A stretch of 64,000 nt of DNA, taken from Mycolicibacterium rhodesiae NBB3. GTDB taxonomy: Bacteria > Actinomycetota > Actinomycetes > Mycobacteriales > Mycobacteriaceae. Position 1 is the stretch's first letter. Every line of letters begins with the position of its first letter. The notes under the pieces were generated by a model. That model ran no database searches. It was not told where the DNA came from and worked only from the letters and a program-made list of their open reading frames with translations. The position numbers and the translations under genes are program-made. The DNA lies in the NCBI RefSeq assembly GCF_000230895.2, contig NC_016604.1, positions 4,340,001-4,404,000 of the forward strand, in the 5' to 3' direction. This document shows positions 46,403-55,108 of the stretch, in pieces.

Positions 46403-47920
46403 GTGACAGCGCAACGCCGAGTCGATACCGACTTCCTCGAGCTGCCGCGCCATGAGCTGGCAGATGCGGCACTATCCGCGGCGCTGGCCGCCGGGGCCGG
46501 CTACGCCGACCTGCGTATTCATGCGATCACGACGGAGCACATCCAGCTGCGCGACGGCGAGCTCGAAGCCGCCGTCGTCAACCGCGAGATCGGCCTCGCG
46601 GTACGGGTGATCGTCGACGGCACGTGGGGCTTCGCCTCCCACGCGGAGCTCGATCCCGCCACCGCTGCCGACACCGCGCGGCGCGCTGTGCACGTCGCGG
46701 CGACGCTCAAGCCGCTGAACGCCGAGCGCATCGAGCTCGCGCCGGAACCGGTGTACTCCGACGTCACCTGGGTGTCGGACTACAGCATCGACCCGTTCGC
46801 GGTCGCCACGTCGGAGAAGATCGCGGTGCTCGGCGAGTACTCCGGACGGCTGATGGCCGCCGACGGCGTCGACTACGCTTCGGCGGCCCTGCATGCGATG
46901 AAGGAACAGACCTTCTACGCCGACACCTTCGGATCGTCGATCACCCAGCAGCGGGTGCGGCTGATGCCGACGCTGGAGGCGGTGACCGTCGACGCTGCGG
47001 CCGGCACGTTCGAAACCATGCGCACCCTGGTGCCGCCGATGGCCCGCGGCTGGGAGGTGGTCGCGGGCGACGACGTATGGAACTGGTCTGACGAGATCGC
47101 GGAGATGCCGTCCCTGCTGGCCGAGAAGGCCAAGGCGCCGAGCGTTGTCGCCGGGCCGACGGATCTGGTCATCGACCCGACCAATCTCTGGCTGACCATC
47201 CACGAATCGATCGGGCACGCCACCGAATACGACCGAGCGATCGGCTACGAGGCCGCCTACGCGGGCACGTCGTTCGCGACCCCGGACAAACTCGGCTCGA
47301 TGCGCTACGGGTCGCCCATCATGAACGTCACGGCCGACCGGACCGTCGAATATGGTTTGGCCAGTGTCGGTTTCGACGACGAAGGGGTGCGGTCGCAGAG
47401 CTGGGATCTGGTGAAAGACGGGATCTTCGTCGGCTATCAGCTCGACCGGGTGTTCGCCCCTCGGCTGGGCGTCGCACGCTCCAACGGGTGCTCCTATGCC
47501 GATTCGCCGCATCATGTGCCGATACAGCGGATGGCCAACGTGTCGCTGCAGCCCGGCACCGACGATCTGAGCACCGATGACCTGATCTCCCGAGTGCAGG
47601 ACGGCATCTACATCGTCGGGGACAAGTCGTGGTCGATCGACATGCAGCGCTACAACTTTCAGTTCACCGGACAGCGTTTCTTCCGCATCCGCGACGGCAG
47701 GCTGGACGGGCAGTTGCGCGACGTCGCGTATCAGGCGACCACCACCGACTTCTGGGGATCGATGGAAGCCGTCGGCGGACCGTCGACATGGCGTCTGGGC
47801 GGCGCTTTCAACTGCGGCAAGGCGCAGCCGGGGCAGGTGGCCGCGGTCAGCCACGGCTGCCCGTCGGCGCTCTTCCGGGGCGTGAACGTGCTCAACACCC
47901 GCGACGAGTCGGGGCGGTAG
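46403..47920 (+). CDS. tldD: TldD, metalloprotease subunit
   Basis: A 505-residue TldD protease subunit, the same length as I recall for Rv2315c. It holds the zinc motif HESIGH (residues 267-272) and the conserved HHVPIQRMANVSLQPG and GDKSWSIDMQRYNFQF blocks. With TldE it forms a heterodimeric protease acting on unfolded peptides; in other bacteria it matures microcins and degrades CcdA. The GTG at 46403 lies inside a longer open frame that overlaps ecfT and is rejected. Confidence 0.94.
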   Translation: MTAQRRVDTDFLELPRHELADAALSAALAAGAGYADLRIHAITTEHIQLRDGELEAAVVNREIGLAVRVIVDGTWGFASHAELDPATAADTARRAVHVAATLKPLNAERIELAPEPVYSDVTWVSDYSIDPFAVATSEKIAVLGEYSGRLMAADGVDYASAALHAMKEQTFYADTFGSSITQQRVRLMPTLEAVTVDAAAGTFETMRTLVPPMARGWEVVAGDDVWNWSDEIAEMPSLLAEKAKAPSVVAGPTDLVIDPTNLWLTIHESIGHATEYDRAIGYEAAYAGTSFATPDKLGSMRYGSPIMNVTADRTVEYGLASVGFDDEGVRSQSWDLVKDGIFVGYQLDRVFAPRLGVARSNGCSYADSPHHVPIQRMANVSLQPGTDDLSTDDLISRVQDGIYIVGDKSWSIDMQRYNFQFTGQRFFRIRDGRLDGQLRDVAYQATTTDFWGSMEAVGGPSTWRLGGAFNCGKAQPGQVAAVSHGCPSALFRGVNVLNTRDESGR

Positions 47921-47923
47921 CCG

Positions 47924-49300
47924 GTGATCGGAGCACAACGGGTGGTCGACCTCGCGCTGGCCGAGGCCGAGCGAGGGGGTAAGGCCGACGAGACCATCGT
48001 CCTGGTGACCGATCGCGCCGGAGCGTCGCTGCGGTGGGCGAACAACTCGATGACGACCAACGGCGAGTCGGTCAGCCGCAGCACGACGGTGATATCGATT
48101 GTGCGACAAGGTGATACGGCGCGCGTCGGGTCGGTGGTGACCAGCGAGGTCGACCCCGCCGCGATCGCCGCGCTGGTCACCGCGTCGCAGGATGCCGCGC
48201 TGTCGGCGCCCGAAGCGCGCGACAACGCGCCCGCGTTGCCCGGCACCGATGCGCCCGAGGACTGGGAGGCCCCGGTTCCCGGCACCGACGTGCAGGCGTT
48301 CCTGGGCGTGGCGGGCAGCCTCGCCGCGCGGGGATTCAGCGGTGCCGATCAGCTGTACGGGTTCGCCAGGCACGATGTCGAGACGACGTTCCTGGGTACG
48401 TCGAGCGGGCTGCGGCGGCGCTTCACCCAGCCCACGGGTTCGGTGGAGATCAACGGCAAACGCGACGGTGCCAGTGCGTGGGTCGGATTCAGCACACCCG
48501 ACTTCGCCGATGTGCCAACGGATTCGATGCTGGAGCGGCTGTCGACGAGGCTGGGATGGGCGCGGCGGACCGTCGAGCTGCCTGCCGGTCGGTACGAGAC
48601 GATCATGCCGCCGTCGACGGTGGCCGACATGATGATCTACCTCTGGTGGTCGATGGACGGCCGAGGTGCCGAGGAGGGGCGCACCGCGCTTTCTGCGCCG
48701 GGCGGCGGAACCCGGATAGGGGAGAAGCTCACCGATCTGCCGTTGACGATGTACTCCGATCCGCACGCCGACGGGTTGGCGTGTACACCGTTCGTCACCG
48801 CATCGGCGTCCTCGGAGCGCGGGTCGGTGTTCGACAATGGGCTGGATATCGGGCGCACCGACTGGATCCGCGACGGTACCGTCAACGCGCTGGCGTACCC
48901 GCGCGCATCAGCCGCTGAGTTCGGCGCGCCGGTGGCGGCGCCTGCGGACAACCTGCTGATGACCGGCGGGACGGCCAGCCTGGCGGACATGATCGCGAGC
49001 ACCGAGCGGGGTCTGTTGTTGACGACCCTGTGGTACATCCGCGAGGTCGACCCGGCGCTGCTGCTGATGACAGGGCTGACCCGCGACGGTGTGTATCTCG
49101 TGGAGGACGGGCAGGTGACGGCGGCCGTCAACAACTTCCGGTTCAACGAGAGCCCGCTTGACCTGTTGCGACGGGCCACCGAGGCCGGCGCGACCGATCG
49201 CACCCTGCCACGGGAGTGGGGCGACTGGGTGACCCGGGTGACCATGCCGTCGCTGCGGATCCCCGACTTTCACATGTCGTCGGTCAGCCAGGCGCAATAA
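47924..49300 (+). CDS. tldE: TldE (PmbA), partner of TldD
   Basis: A 458-residue TldE/PmbA subunit. It lacks the HExxxH zinc motif of TldD, as expected, and has the family C-terminus (VYLVEDGQVTAAVNNFRFNESPLDLL). It starts 3 bp after tldD with GTG, so the two subunits are made together. Confidence 0.92.
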   Translation: MIGAQRVVDLALAEAERGGKADETIVLVTDRAGASLRWANNSMTTNGESVSRSTTVISIVRQGDTARVGSVVTSEVDPAAIAALVTASQDAALSAPEARDNAPALPGTDAPEDWEAPVPGTDVQAFLGVAGSLAARGFSGADQLYGFARHDVETTFLGTSSGLRRRFTQPTGSVEINGKRDGASAWVGFSTPDFADVPTDSMLERLSTRLGWARRTVELPAGRYETIMPPSTVADMMIYLWWSMDGRGAEEGRTALSAPGGGTRIGEKLTDLPLTMYSDPHADGLACTPFVTASASSERGSVFDNGLDIGRTDWIRDGTVNALAYPRASAAEFGAPVAAPADNLLMTGGTASLADMIASTERGLLLTTLWYIREVDPALLLMTGLTRDGVYLVEDGQVTAAVNNFRFNESPLDLLRRATEAGATDRTLPREWGDWVTRVTMPSLRIPDFHMSSVSQAQ

Positions 49301-49307
49301 TCCAAAG

Positions 49308-50156
49308 GTGAGCGACGAAAATCTGGCCGAGCGGATCGGCGGTCTGGTGGCGATGTCGTCGGGGGACGGACGGCTCGACACCCTGATGCGGCTGACCTGC
49401 GGGAGGGCGCTGTCGTTGCCACCGCTGCCCATGGAGGTCGATCTGATCGACGGGGGGGCCGAGCACGAACCGCTGGTGTGCACGTTCACCGAGCAATTCG
49501 CCACCGACGTGTCGGGCATCGGTGACAACCAGCGCAAGCTGCTGGCGCAGGCGCTGGGCGACAACGTGTTTCGGACCGTGGTGATGATGTTCGTCGCCGA
49601 TCTCGTGCCCAGGGTGTGGGCGGGCTTCGAGGCGCTGGGGCTGCGCAGGCACGGCAACGGCGGCGACATCGCGTGGGACCACGACTCCGACCCGACCGAC
49701 GCACTGCTCAACGGATTCCTGCCCGCGGTCGCGCGGTTGCGCGGGCTGGACCCGGTGACCACCGAGGTGGTGCGGCTGCGGGGAGCGGCGCAGCACAACT
49801 GCAGGCTGTGCAAGTCGAGGCGCGAGACCAACGCCCTCGACGCCGGCGGGTCGGAAGACCTCTACGGCGAGATCGAGCGGTACGAGACCTCGGAGAAGCT
49901 GACCGACGCGCACAAGGCGGCACTGCAGTATGTCGACGCGATGATCTGGACGCCGTCGCAGATCAGCCCCGAGCTCGCGACGGGGGTGCGCAAGCACTTC
50001 TCGGAGGATCAGGCGTTCGAGCTGACGCTGGACATCATGCGCAACGCGGCCAACAAGATCATGGTGTCGCTCGGGGTGGACGCCCCGCTGGTGACCGATG
50101 GCACGGAGTTGTTCTCCGTCGACGAGGACGGGCAGACGGTCTCCGCGAGTAAGTAG
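49308..50156 (+). CDS. AhpD/carboxymuconolactone decarboxylase-like protein
   Basis: A 282-residue helical protein. The CMD/AhpD-type motif is RLRGAAQHNCRLCKSRR, with a CxxC pair near residues 165-168 and an upstream region matching Rv2313c. The CxxC suggests a peroxidase or thiol-disulfide role. It starts 7 bp after tldE and is probably in the same operon. Confidence 0.8.
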   Translation: MSDENLAERIGGLVAMSSGDGRLDTLMRLTCGRALSLPPLPMEVDLIDGGAEHEPLVCTFTEQFATDVSGIGDNQRKLLAQALGDNVFRTVVMMFVADLVPRVWAGFEALGLRRHGNGGDIAWDHDSDPTDALLNGFLPAVARLRGLDPVTTEVVRLRGAAQHNCRLCKSRRETNALDAGGSEDLYGEIERYETSEKLTDAHKAALQYVDAMIWTPSQISPELATGVRKHFSEDQAFELTLDIMRNAANKIMVSLGVDAPLVTDGTELFSVDEDGQTVSASK

Positions 50157-50223
50157 TGGGCCCATTCGAGACCAAATTCGTGGCGCCGTCGCGCGGAAAC
50201 GGCCGCCGCACATCCCAGACGCC

Positions 50224-50256
50224 TTAAGCGTCCTTTCAGTTGCTCTGTGCCATCGT
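50224..50256 (+). promoter_or_regulatory. Direct-repeat promoter A (upstream of mspA)
   Basis: TTAAGCG (50224-50230), 4 bp, TTCAGTT (50235-50241), 9 bp, then the hexamer CATCGT (50251-50256). This is the shared layout of the 50-58 kb group. The expected transcript start near 50263 gives a leader of about 275 nt before the porin TTG. The rest of the gap 50157-50537 holds no gene; CCCTGGGCC (50300-50308) and GGCCCAGGG (50364-50372) could form a stem within that leader. Confidence 0.6.
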
Positions 50257-50537
50257 TGTGCACGTAGTCGGACACGTTCCGACCTCCCTAGGGTTGGCGC
50301 CCTGGGCCTCGGCTCGGCCTGTCGAACTCATCGTTGACACCGATCGACAGTTTGCTTCGCTGGGGCCCAGGGAGCCGACCGCCTGACGCGGTAGTTCGAC
50401 GCGTCGTGATCAGGAGTTGAGCAACGCTGCGACTCTCGGCGTTTCTTAAGCTTCCGCTTGGCACACTCACACACCTCACTCACCGACGAGCGAGCAGTCG
50501 TCCTGCCGCGGGTACTGCCGAGCATTAAGGAAGAGAT

Positions 50538-51215
50538 TTGAAATTCATCGCCCGAGGTGTTGTAGCTATCGGTGTCACCTTGTCCGCACTCGTCGCGCCG
50601 TCGGCGACGTCTCACGCGGGCCTCGACAACGAACTCAGCTTGGTGGACGGCCAAGATCGCACACTGACTGTTCAGCAGTGGGATACGTTCCTCAACGGGG
50701 TGTTCCCGTTGGATCGCAACCGGTTGACCCGCGAGTGGTTCCATAGTGGCCGCGCGAAGTACATCGTGGCGGGTCCGGGCGCCGACAAGTTTGAGGGCAC
50801 CCTCGAATTGGGATACCAGATTGGCTTTCCGTGGTCGCTGGGAGTAGGTATCAACTTCAGCTACACTACGCCGAACCTCCTCATCGACGACGCGTCGATC
50901 GCCCCGAACCTCACGCCGGGAAGCCCGTTTGGTCCCACGGTCGGTACCGGGTTCGCTCCGCTAGGTTCGATCATTACGCCGAATCTGTTTCCTGGCGTGT
51001 CCATCAGCGCTGACCTCGGCAATGGTCCAGGTATTCAGGAAGTCGCAACATTTTCGGTTGATGTCGCCGGCCCGCAGGGCGGTGTGGCGGTTTCCAATGC
51101 CCATGGCACGGTCACGGGTGCGGCTGGTGGCGTGCTGCTGCGTCCCTTCGCCCGTCTGATCTCCAAGTCCGGCGACTCCGTCACGACCTATGGCGAACCC
51201 TGGAACATGAACTAG
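50538..51215 (+). CDS. mspA: MspA-family porin with enlarged constriction loop
   Basis: A 225-residue octameric outer-membrane porin precursor. The signal peptide is 27 residues (ends ATSHA). The mature protein begins GLDNELSLVDGQDRT and is nearly identical to M. smegmatis MspA through FSYTTPN. After the constriction Asp pair (D90, D91 of mature MspA) this protein has ASIAPNLTPG... and is 14 residues longer before IITPNLFPGVSIS; Asp93 of MspA is Ser here. The C-terminus TTYGEPWNMN is conserved. The only in-frame start is TTG at 50538, preceded by AAGGA and by a TAA four codons upstream. Confidence 0.95.
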   Translation: MKFIARGVVAIGVTLSALVAPSATSHAGLDNELSLVDGQDRTLTVQQWDTFLNGVFPLDRNRLTREWFHSGRAKYIVAGPGADKFEGTLELGYQIGFPWSLGVGINFSYTTPNLLIDDASIAPNLTPGSPFGPTVGTGFAPLGSIITPNLFPGVSISADLGNGPGIQEVATFSVDVAGPQGGVAVSNAHGTVTGAAGGVLLRPFARLISKSGDSVTTYGEPWNMN

Positions 51216-51222
51216 TCGACCG

Positions 51223-51906
51223 TCAACTGCCGACGAATCGGTAGCCGACACCGCGAACGGTTTCGATGCTCTGCCCGGAAAACGGTAAGTCGATCTTCCG
51301 GCGCAGATACCGGATGTAGACCTCGACGATGTTTTCGTCGCCGCCGTAATGGTTGTCCCACACGGCGTTGACGATTTCAGTCTTGCTGACCACCCGATCG
51401 CGATGTCGCATGAGAAACTCCAGGACGGAGTATTCCCTTGGCGTCAAGGACAGCTCGATTCCCGCGCGACTCACCTTGTGTCGCGCCGGGTCGAGCTCGA
51501 CATCACCGGCAGTCAACACCGGGGGACGTTCGGGCGCCCCACGCCGAATCAGAGCTCGAAGTCTGGCGAACAGGACGACGAAGGAGAACGGTTTGACCAG
51601 GTAGTCGTCTGCGCCCAAATCAAACGCATCGGCCAGGTCGTATTCACCGTCCTTCGCCGACAACATCAACACCGGAGTCCAGACATTCTGATCGCGCAGA
51701 TCGCGCACGAAGTCGTAGCCGTTCTTGCCGGGCAACATGATGTCCAGAATGATCGCGTCGAATGTTCCCGACACGGCGGTGTGAAATCCGTCGTCGCCGC
51801 GATGCTCGACGTCGACGACGAAGCCCTCTGATTCCAGGCCTCGCCGGATCGTCTCGGCGAGGCGAACCTCGTCTTCGACCACCAGCACTCGCACAGGTTC
51901 ATCCAT
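51223..51906 (-). CDS. OmpR-family response regulator 1
   Basis: A 227-residue two-component regulator. The receiver domain has VEDE and phospho-acceptor Asp 55 (ILDIMLPG) and Lys in LVKPF. The C-terminal winged helix carries LTPREYSVLEFLMRHRD and RYLRRKIDLPF...RGVGYRF. It is about three-quarters identical by eye to the second regulator at 53458-54129. It is divergent from the kinase gene, with direct-repeat site B between them, so autoregulation is likely. Its stop is 7 bp from the convergent porin stop. Confidence 0.92.
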   Translation of the reverse strand: MDEPVRVLVVEDEVRLAETIRRGLESEGFVVDVEHRGDDGFHTAVSGTFDAIILDIMLPGKNGYDFVRDLRDQNVWTPVLMLSAKDGEYDLADAFDLGADDYLVKPFSFVVLFARLRALIRRGAPERPPVLTAGDVELDPARHKVSRAGIELSLTPREYSVLEFLMRHRDRVVSKTEIVNAVWDNHYGGDENIVEVYIRYLRRKIDLPFSGQSIETVRGVGYRFVGS

Positions 51907-51961
51907 CCACTAGGCCGACCTCACCAGTAGAGCCGAATGACGGCTGCTGCCGCGAAGCGTC

Positions 51962-51994
51962 TTCAGCGTCCGTTCAGCCGGCGCTCGCGAGGCT
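51962..51994 (+). promoter_or_regulatory. Direct-repeat promoter B (kinase side of the regulator-kinase gap)
   Basis: TTCAGCG (51962-51968), 4 bp, TTCAGCC (51973-51979), 9 bp, hexamer GAGGCT (51989-51994), then 6 bp to a GTG at 52001. That GTG opens a 29-codon leader frame ending in the kinase start. Confidence 0.65.
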
Positions 51995-52000
51995 GTCCCG

Positions 52001-52090
52001 GTGAGTGGGGAACGACGCACTGGCACAATCAACCGAGACTCGTCTCCGAACTGGGGCTGGGCCGCACAAGCCGCAGTCACACTGGGATGA
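52001..52090 (+). CDS. 29-codon leader ORF coupled to the kinase gene
   Basis: A GTG frame (starts SGERRTGTINRDS, contains NWGWAAQ) whose TGA overlaps the kinase ATG as ATGA. Its start lies exactly where a leaderless transcript from promoter B would begin. It may be a leader that feeds ribosomes onto the kinase start. No homologue is known to me. Confidence 0.45.
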   Translation: MSGERRTGTINRDSSPNWGWAAQAAVTLG

Positions 52091-53523
52091 TGAGGACAGT
52101 CGTGTCGGCGGTTTCGCGGCCTTCTCAGTGGACGGTGCGCATGCGCACGACTGTCGCGGCAACTCTCGTTGTCCTGATGTGTCTGCTGCTGGCCGGTGCA
52201 GCGTTGCTGATGGTGTTGTATCACTCGCTGGCAAGTTCGGCACAGTCGACAGCCGACGCACGGGCGGCCCAGGTGGCTGATCAGCTTCAGACAGAGCCGC
52301 CGCCCGACCTGGATCGCGCCATGCTGGCCACGGATAGTCAGGTCGGTGTGGTGCAGGTCATCGATCGGCAAGGAGACGTCGTCGTAGCCTCTGCAGCCAG
52401 TCCCGAGACCGCGCTTTCGTCGACGTTTCTCGAGCCGGGTGCCCGGCGCTTTTTTGGAAGAGTCGAGATCGATCCCAGCAACGACTTCTGGGTCACGGGA
52501 GTCGGAGCGCAAACGCCGACCGGGCCGGTGACGGTCTTGGTAGCTGCGGATCGAGAACCGGTTGAATCCGTCGTCGCTACCGTGGCTGGTCTACTGGCCG
52601 TCGGTGTCCCGATCGTGATTTGTCTCGTGGCGTATGGGACGCATCGGCTCGTGGGTGCGGCGTTGCAACCCGTCGAGCGTATTCGTGCGAAAGTGTCGTT
52701 AGTGACCAGCGGCAAACTTGCCGAACGTATTCCGGTTCCCCTGGCTGAGGACGAGGTCACCAGGCTGGCGGTGACGATGAATGAGATGCTGGATCGTCTC
52801 GAGGCCGGTCAGGCCGCACAACAGCGGTTCATCAGCGATGCGTCCCACGAACTCCGCAGTCCTCTCGCGACGATCACCACCGCGCTCGAACTTGCGCACG
52901 ACCAACCGGAGATGCTCGATGACGCACTCATCGAGGAGTCGTTACTCCCGGAAGCCAACCGGATGCAGCGCCTCGTGGCGGATCTGCTCCTATTGGCGCG
53001 CACGGACGAGGATTCCGCGCTGCGAAGTTATGCCGACGTCGATGTGGACGACTTGCTGATCATCGAGGCCGAGCGTGTAAAGACGATCACCGGGTTGTCT
53101 GTGGCCACCCATATCAGTCACGTTCGCGTCGTCGGAGACCCGAGAGCACTTGCCCGGCTAGTGCGCAACCTCGTAGACAACGCGACCCGGCACGCCCGTA
53201 GTTGTATTGCCCTTCAATGCCGCCGCGTGGGCGACCACGCACAGATCGTGATCCAGGATGACGGGCCAGGTGTTCCGGTGGCCGAGCGTGCCCGAGTGTT
53301 CGATCGCTTCGTCAGGTTGGATTCGCCGCGTACGAGAGAGTCTGGCGGGGCGGGGCTCGGCCTCTCCATCGTCGCGCAGATCGTGGAGACACACCGCGGT
53401 CGTGTCACGCTTGACGAATCACCCAGTGGAGGAGCGCGATTCGTCGTTGAGCTTCCGCTATTCGTCGACCAGCCGGTAGCCGACACCGCGGACGGTCTCG
53501 ATTTGATGCCCGGACGAGGCTGA
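52087..53523 (+). CDS. Sensor histidine kinase
   Basis: A 478-residue membrane kinase. It has two membrane helices (about 20-45 and 162-185) around an extracytoplasmic sensor of about 115 residues, then HAMP, the H box DASHELRSPLATI (His 254), N box RNLVDNATRHA and G boxes DDGPGVP and GGAGLGLSI. It is divergent from regulator 1 and convergent with regulator 2, whose gene overlaps its last 66 bp antisense. It probably phosphorylates one or both regulators. The ATG at 52087 is chosen because it couples to the leader frame. Confidence 0.9.
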   Translation: MMRTVVSAVSRPSQWTVRMRTTVAATLVVLMCLLLAGAALLMVLYHSLASSAQSTADARAAQVADQLQTEPPPDLDRAMLATDSQVGVVQVIDRQGDVVVASAASPETALSSTFLEPGARRFFGRVEIDPSNDFWVTGVGAQTPTGPVTVLVAADREPVESVVATVAGLLAVGVPIVICLVAYGTHRLVGAALQPVERIRAKVSLVTSGKLAERIPVPLAEDEVTRLAVTMNEMLDRLEAGQAAQQRFISDASHELRSPLATITTALELAHDQPEMLDDALIEESLLPEANRMQRLVADLLLLARTDEDSALRSYADVDVDDLLIIEAERVKTITGLSVATHISHVRVVGDPRALARLVRNLVDNATRHARSCIALQCRRVGDHAQIVIQDDGPGVPVAERARVFDRFVRLDSPRTRESGGAGLGLSIVAQIVETHRGRVTLDESPSGGARFVVELPLFVDQPVADTADGLDLMPGRG

Positions 53524-54129
53524 GTCGATCTTGCGCCGCAGATAGCCAATGTACACCTCGACGATGTTGTCGTCGCCGCTGTAATTGGTGTCCCACACCG
53601 ATCGGAGGATCTCATCCTTCGTGACGACGGCGTCACGGTGCCGCATCAAGAATTCCAGCACGCTGTATTCCCGCGGGGTCAGGGCCAATTCGGCGCCGGC
53701 ACAGAGGACTCGGTGGCGGGAGGGGTCGAGCTCGAGCTCGCCGACCGTCAGGACGGCCGGGCGTTCCGGTGCGCCGCGACGCATGAGAGCACGCAGTCGC
53801 GCGATGAGTACGACGAATGAGAACGGTTTGATCAGATAGTCGTCGGCGCCCAGGTCGAACGCATCGGCGAGGTCGTACTCGCCGTCCTTGGCCGACAGCA
53901 TCAGCACCGGTGTCCACACGCCACGCGAGCGCACTCCGCGAACGATTTCATAACCGTTCATTCCGGGCAACATGATGTCCAGGACGATCGCGTCGAAGGT
54001 ATCGCTGATTATAGTCTCAAAGCCTGCATCGCCGCGATGCTCGACTTCGACGACGAAGCCCTGAGCAACCAGTCCGCGGCGAATCAGTTCGGCGAGTTGA
54101 ACTTCATCTTCAACCACCAGAACACGCAT
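53458..54129 (-). CDS. OmpR-family response regulator 2
   Basis: A 223-residue regulator with receiver Asp 51 (IVLDIMLPG), Lys in LIKPF, and the same DNA-binding helix LTPREYSVLEFLMRHRD as regulator 1. The ATG at 54129 follows GGGAGG; a longer frame to 54171 is rejected for that reason. It is divergent from the PAP2 gene, with direct-repeat site C between them. Its 3' end overlaps the kinase gene in antisense. Confidence 0.92.
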   Translation of the reverse strand: MRVLVVEDEVQLAELIRRGLVAQGFVVEVEHRGDAGFETIISDTFDAIVLDIMLPGMNGYEIVRGVRSRGVWTPVLMLSAKDGEYDLADAFDLGADDYLIKPFSFVVLIARLRALMRRGAPERPAVLTVGELELDPSRHRVLCAGAELALTPREYSVLEFLMRHRDAVVTKDEILRSVWDTNYSGDDNIVEVYIGYLRRKIDSASSGHQIETVRGVGYRLVDE

Positions 54130-54193
54130 GGCGGCACCGCCTCCCTTCGTCTGACGCCAGTACATCAGCAACGCTGCCCCGGTGCGACACGCC

Positions 54194-54226
54194 TTCAGCG
54201 TCTCTTCAGAATGGACTCAGAAGAAT
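54194..54226 (+). promoter_or_regulatory. Direct-repeat promoter C (PAP2 gene)
   Basis: TTCAGCG (54194-54200), 4 bp, TTCAGAA (54205-54211), 9 bp, hexamer AAGAAT (54221-54226), 6 bp, then the GTG at 54233. The spacing is identical to promoters B and F. Confidence 0.7.
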
Positions 54227-54232
54227 GTGCCA

Positions 54233-55039
54233 GTGAAACATTCTCAGCACCTACTGCGCGAGGCGGCCGGCACCTTCCTTGCAGTGCATGCGGGCAGTGA
54301 GATTGCCGTCGGCGGACTACTCGTCTCGACAGTCGCGGTCGCCGCGGGATGGGGCCTTCGCAATCGAATGCCGGGTTGGGCGGCAGCAAGTTTGCGGGTG
54401 GCTGGCCTCGTATCGGCGATCGTCGTGCTGGCCTGTCAGGCCCGAGGTGCCGGGTGGTTGACCGGAGTCGACCGCTCAGTGACGATGTGGCTGGCCGACC
54501 ACCGTAACCCGACGGTCGACGCACTGGCCCTGACAGTTACAAACGGCTTCGGGCCGATTGTCACCACCGGCCTCACTGCAGCCTTCGGGCTACTTGTCGG
54601 CATGCGGTCGCGATCGATTCTCAACGGACTGGTGATTGTCTGCACCGTTGGCGGTGCGTCGCTGCTGTGCTGGCTGATCAAACTCGTGGTCGAACGACCT
54701 CGACCACCACTTCTCATTCAAGTGACACCCGAGACCGATTTCTCGTTTCCCTCTGGCCACGTCACTGGTGCCGCGGCGCTGTTCGGAATCTTGGCAGTGA
54801 TCGTCGGCATGGTCGGCAGCCGGCTGGCAACGCTGGTGATCGGCGCTGTTGGAGTGCTCACCGTGTCGGCGGTGGCCCTGAGTCGGCTGTACCTCGGCGT
54901 GCACTGGCTCACCGACGTGCTGGCAAGCGTGCTCCTTGCCGCAGTAGTGCTCATGTTCGCTGCAGCGCTTCTGCCGACCATGCGAGTCCTGCCGTCAGCT
55001 TTGAGTCCTGCGAATAATGCTGCAGAGAAACCATATTGA
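54233..55039 (+). CDS. PAP2-family membrane phosphatase
   Basis: A 268-residue polytopic membrane protein of the PAP2 superfamily. All three phosphatase motifs are present: KLVVERPRP (KX6RP), FPSGHVTG (PSGH) and SRLYLGVHWLTDV (SRX5HX3D). The active site faces the outer side of the membrane. Likely substrates are lipid phosphates such as decaprenyl diphosphate or phosphatidate. The GTG at 54233 is chosen from the promoter C spacing; an upstream GTG at 54182 would place the regulatory site inside the gene. Confidence 0.88.
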   Translation: MKHSQHLLREAAGTFLAVHAGSEIAVGGLLVSTVAVAAGWGLRNRMPGWAAASLRVAGLVSAIVVLACQARGAGWLTGVDRSVTMWLADHRNPTVDALALTVTNGFGPIVTTGLTAAFGLLVGMRSRSILNGLVIVCTVGGASLLCWLIKLVVERPRPPLLIQVTPETDFSFPSGHVTGAAALFGILAVIVGMVGSRLATLVIGAVGVLTVSAVALSRLYLGVHWLTDVLASVLLAAVVLMFAAALLPTMRVLPSALSPANNAAEKPY

Positions 55040-55108
55040 GACAGATGGGCGGCACACGGGCGTCGCGAAGTGCCGCCCTCTGCCAGCATTGCCGACCGCA
55101 ATGTCACG

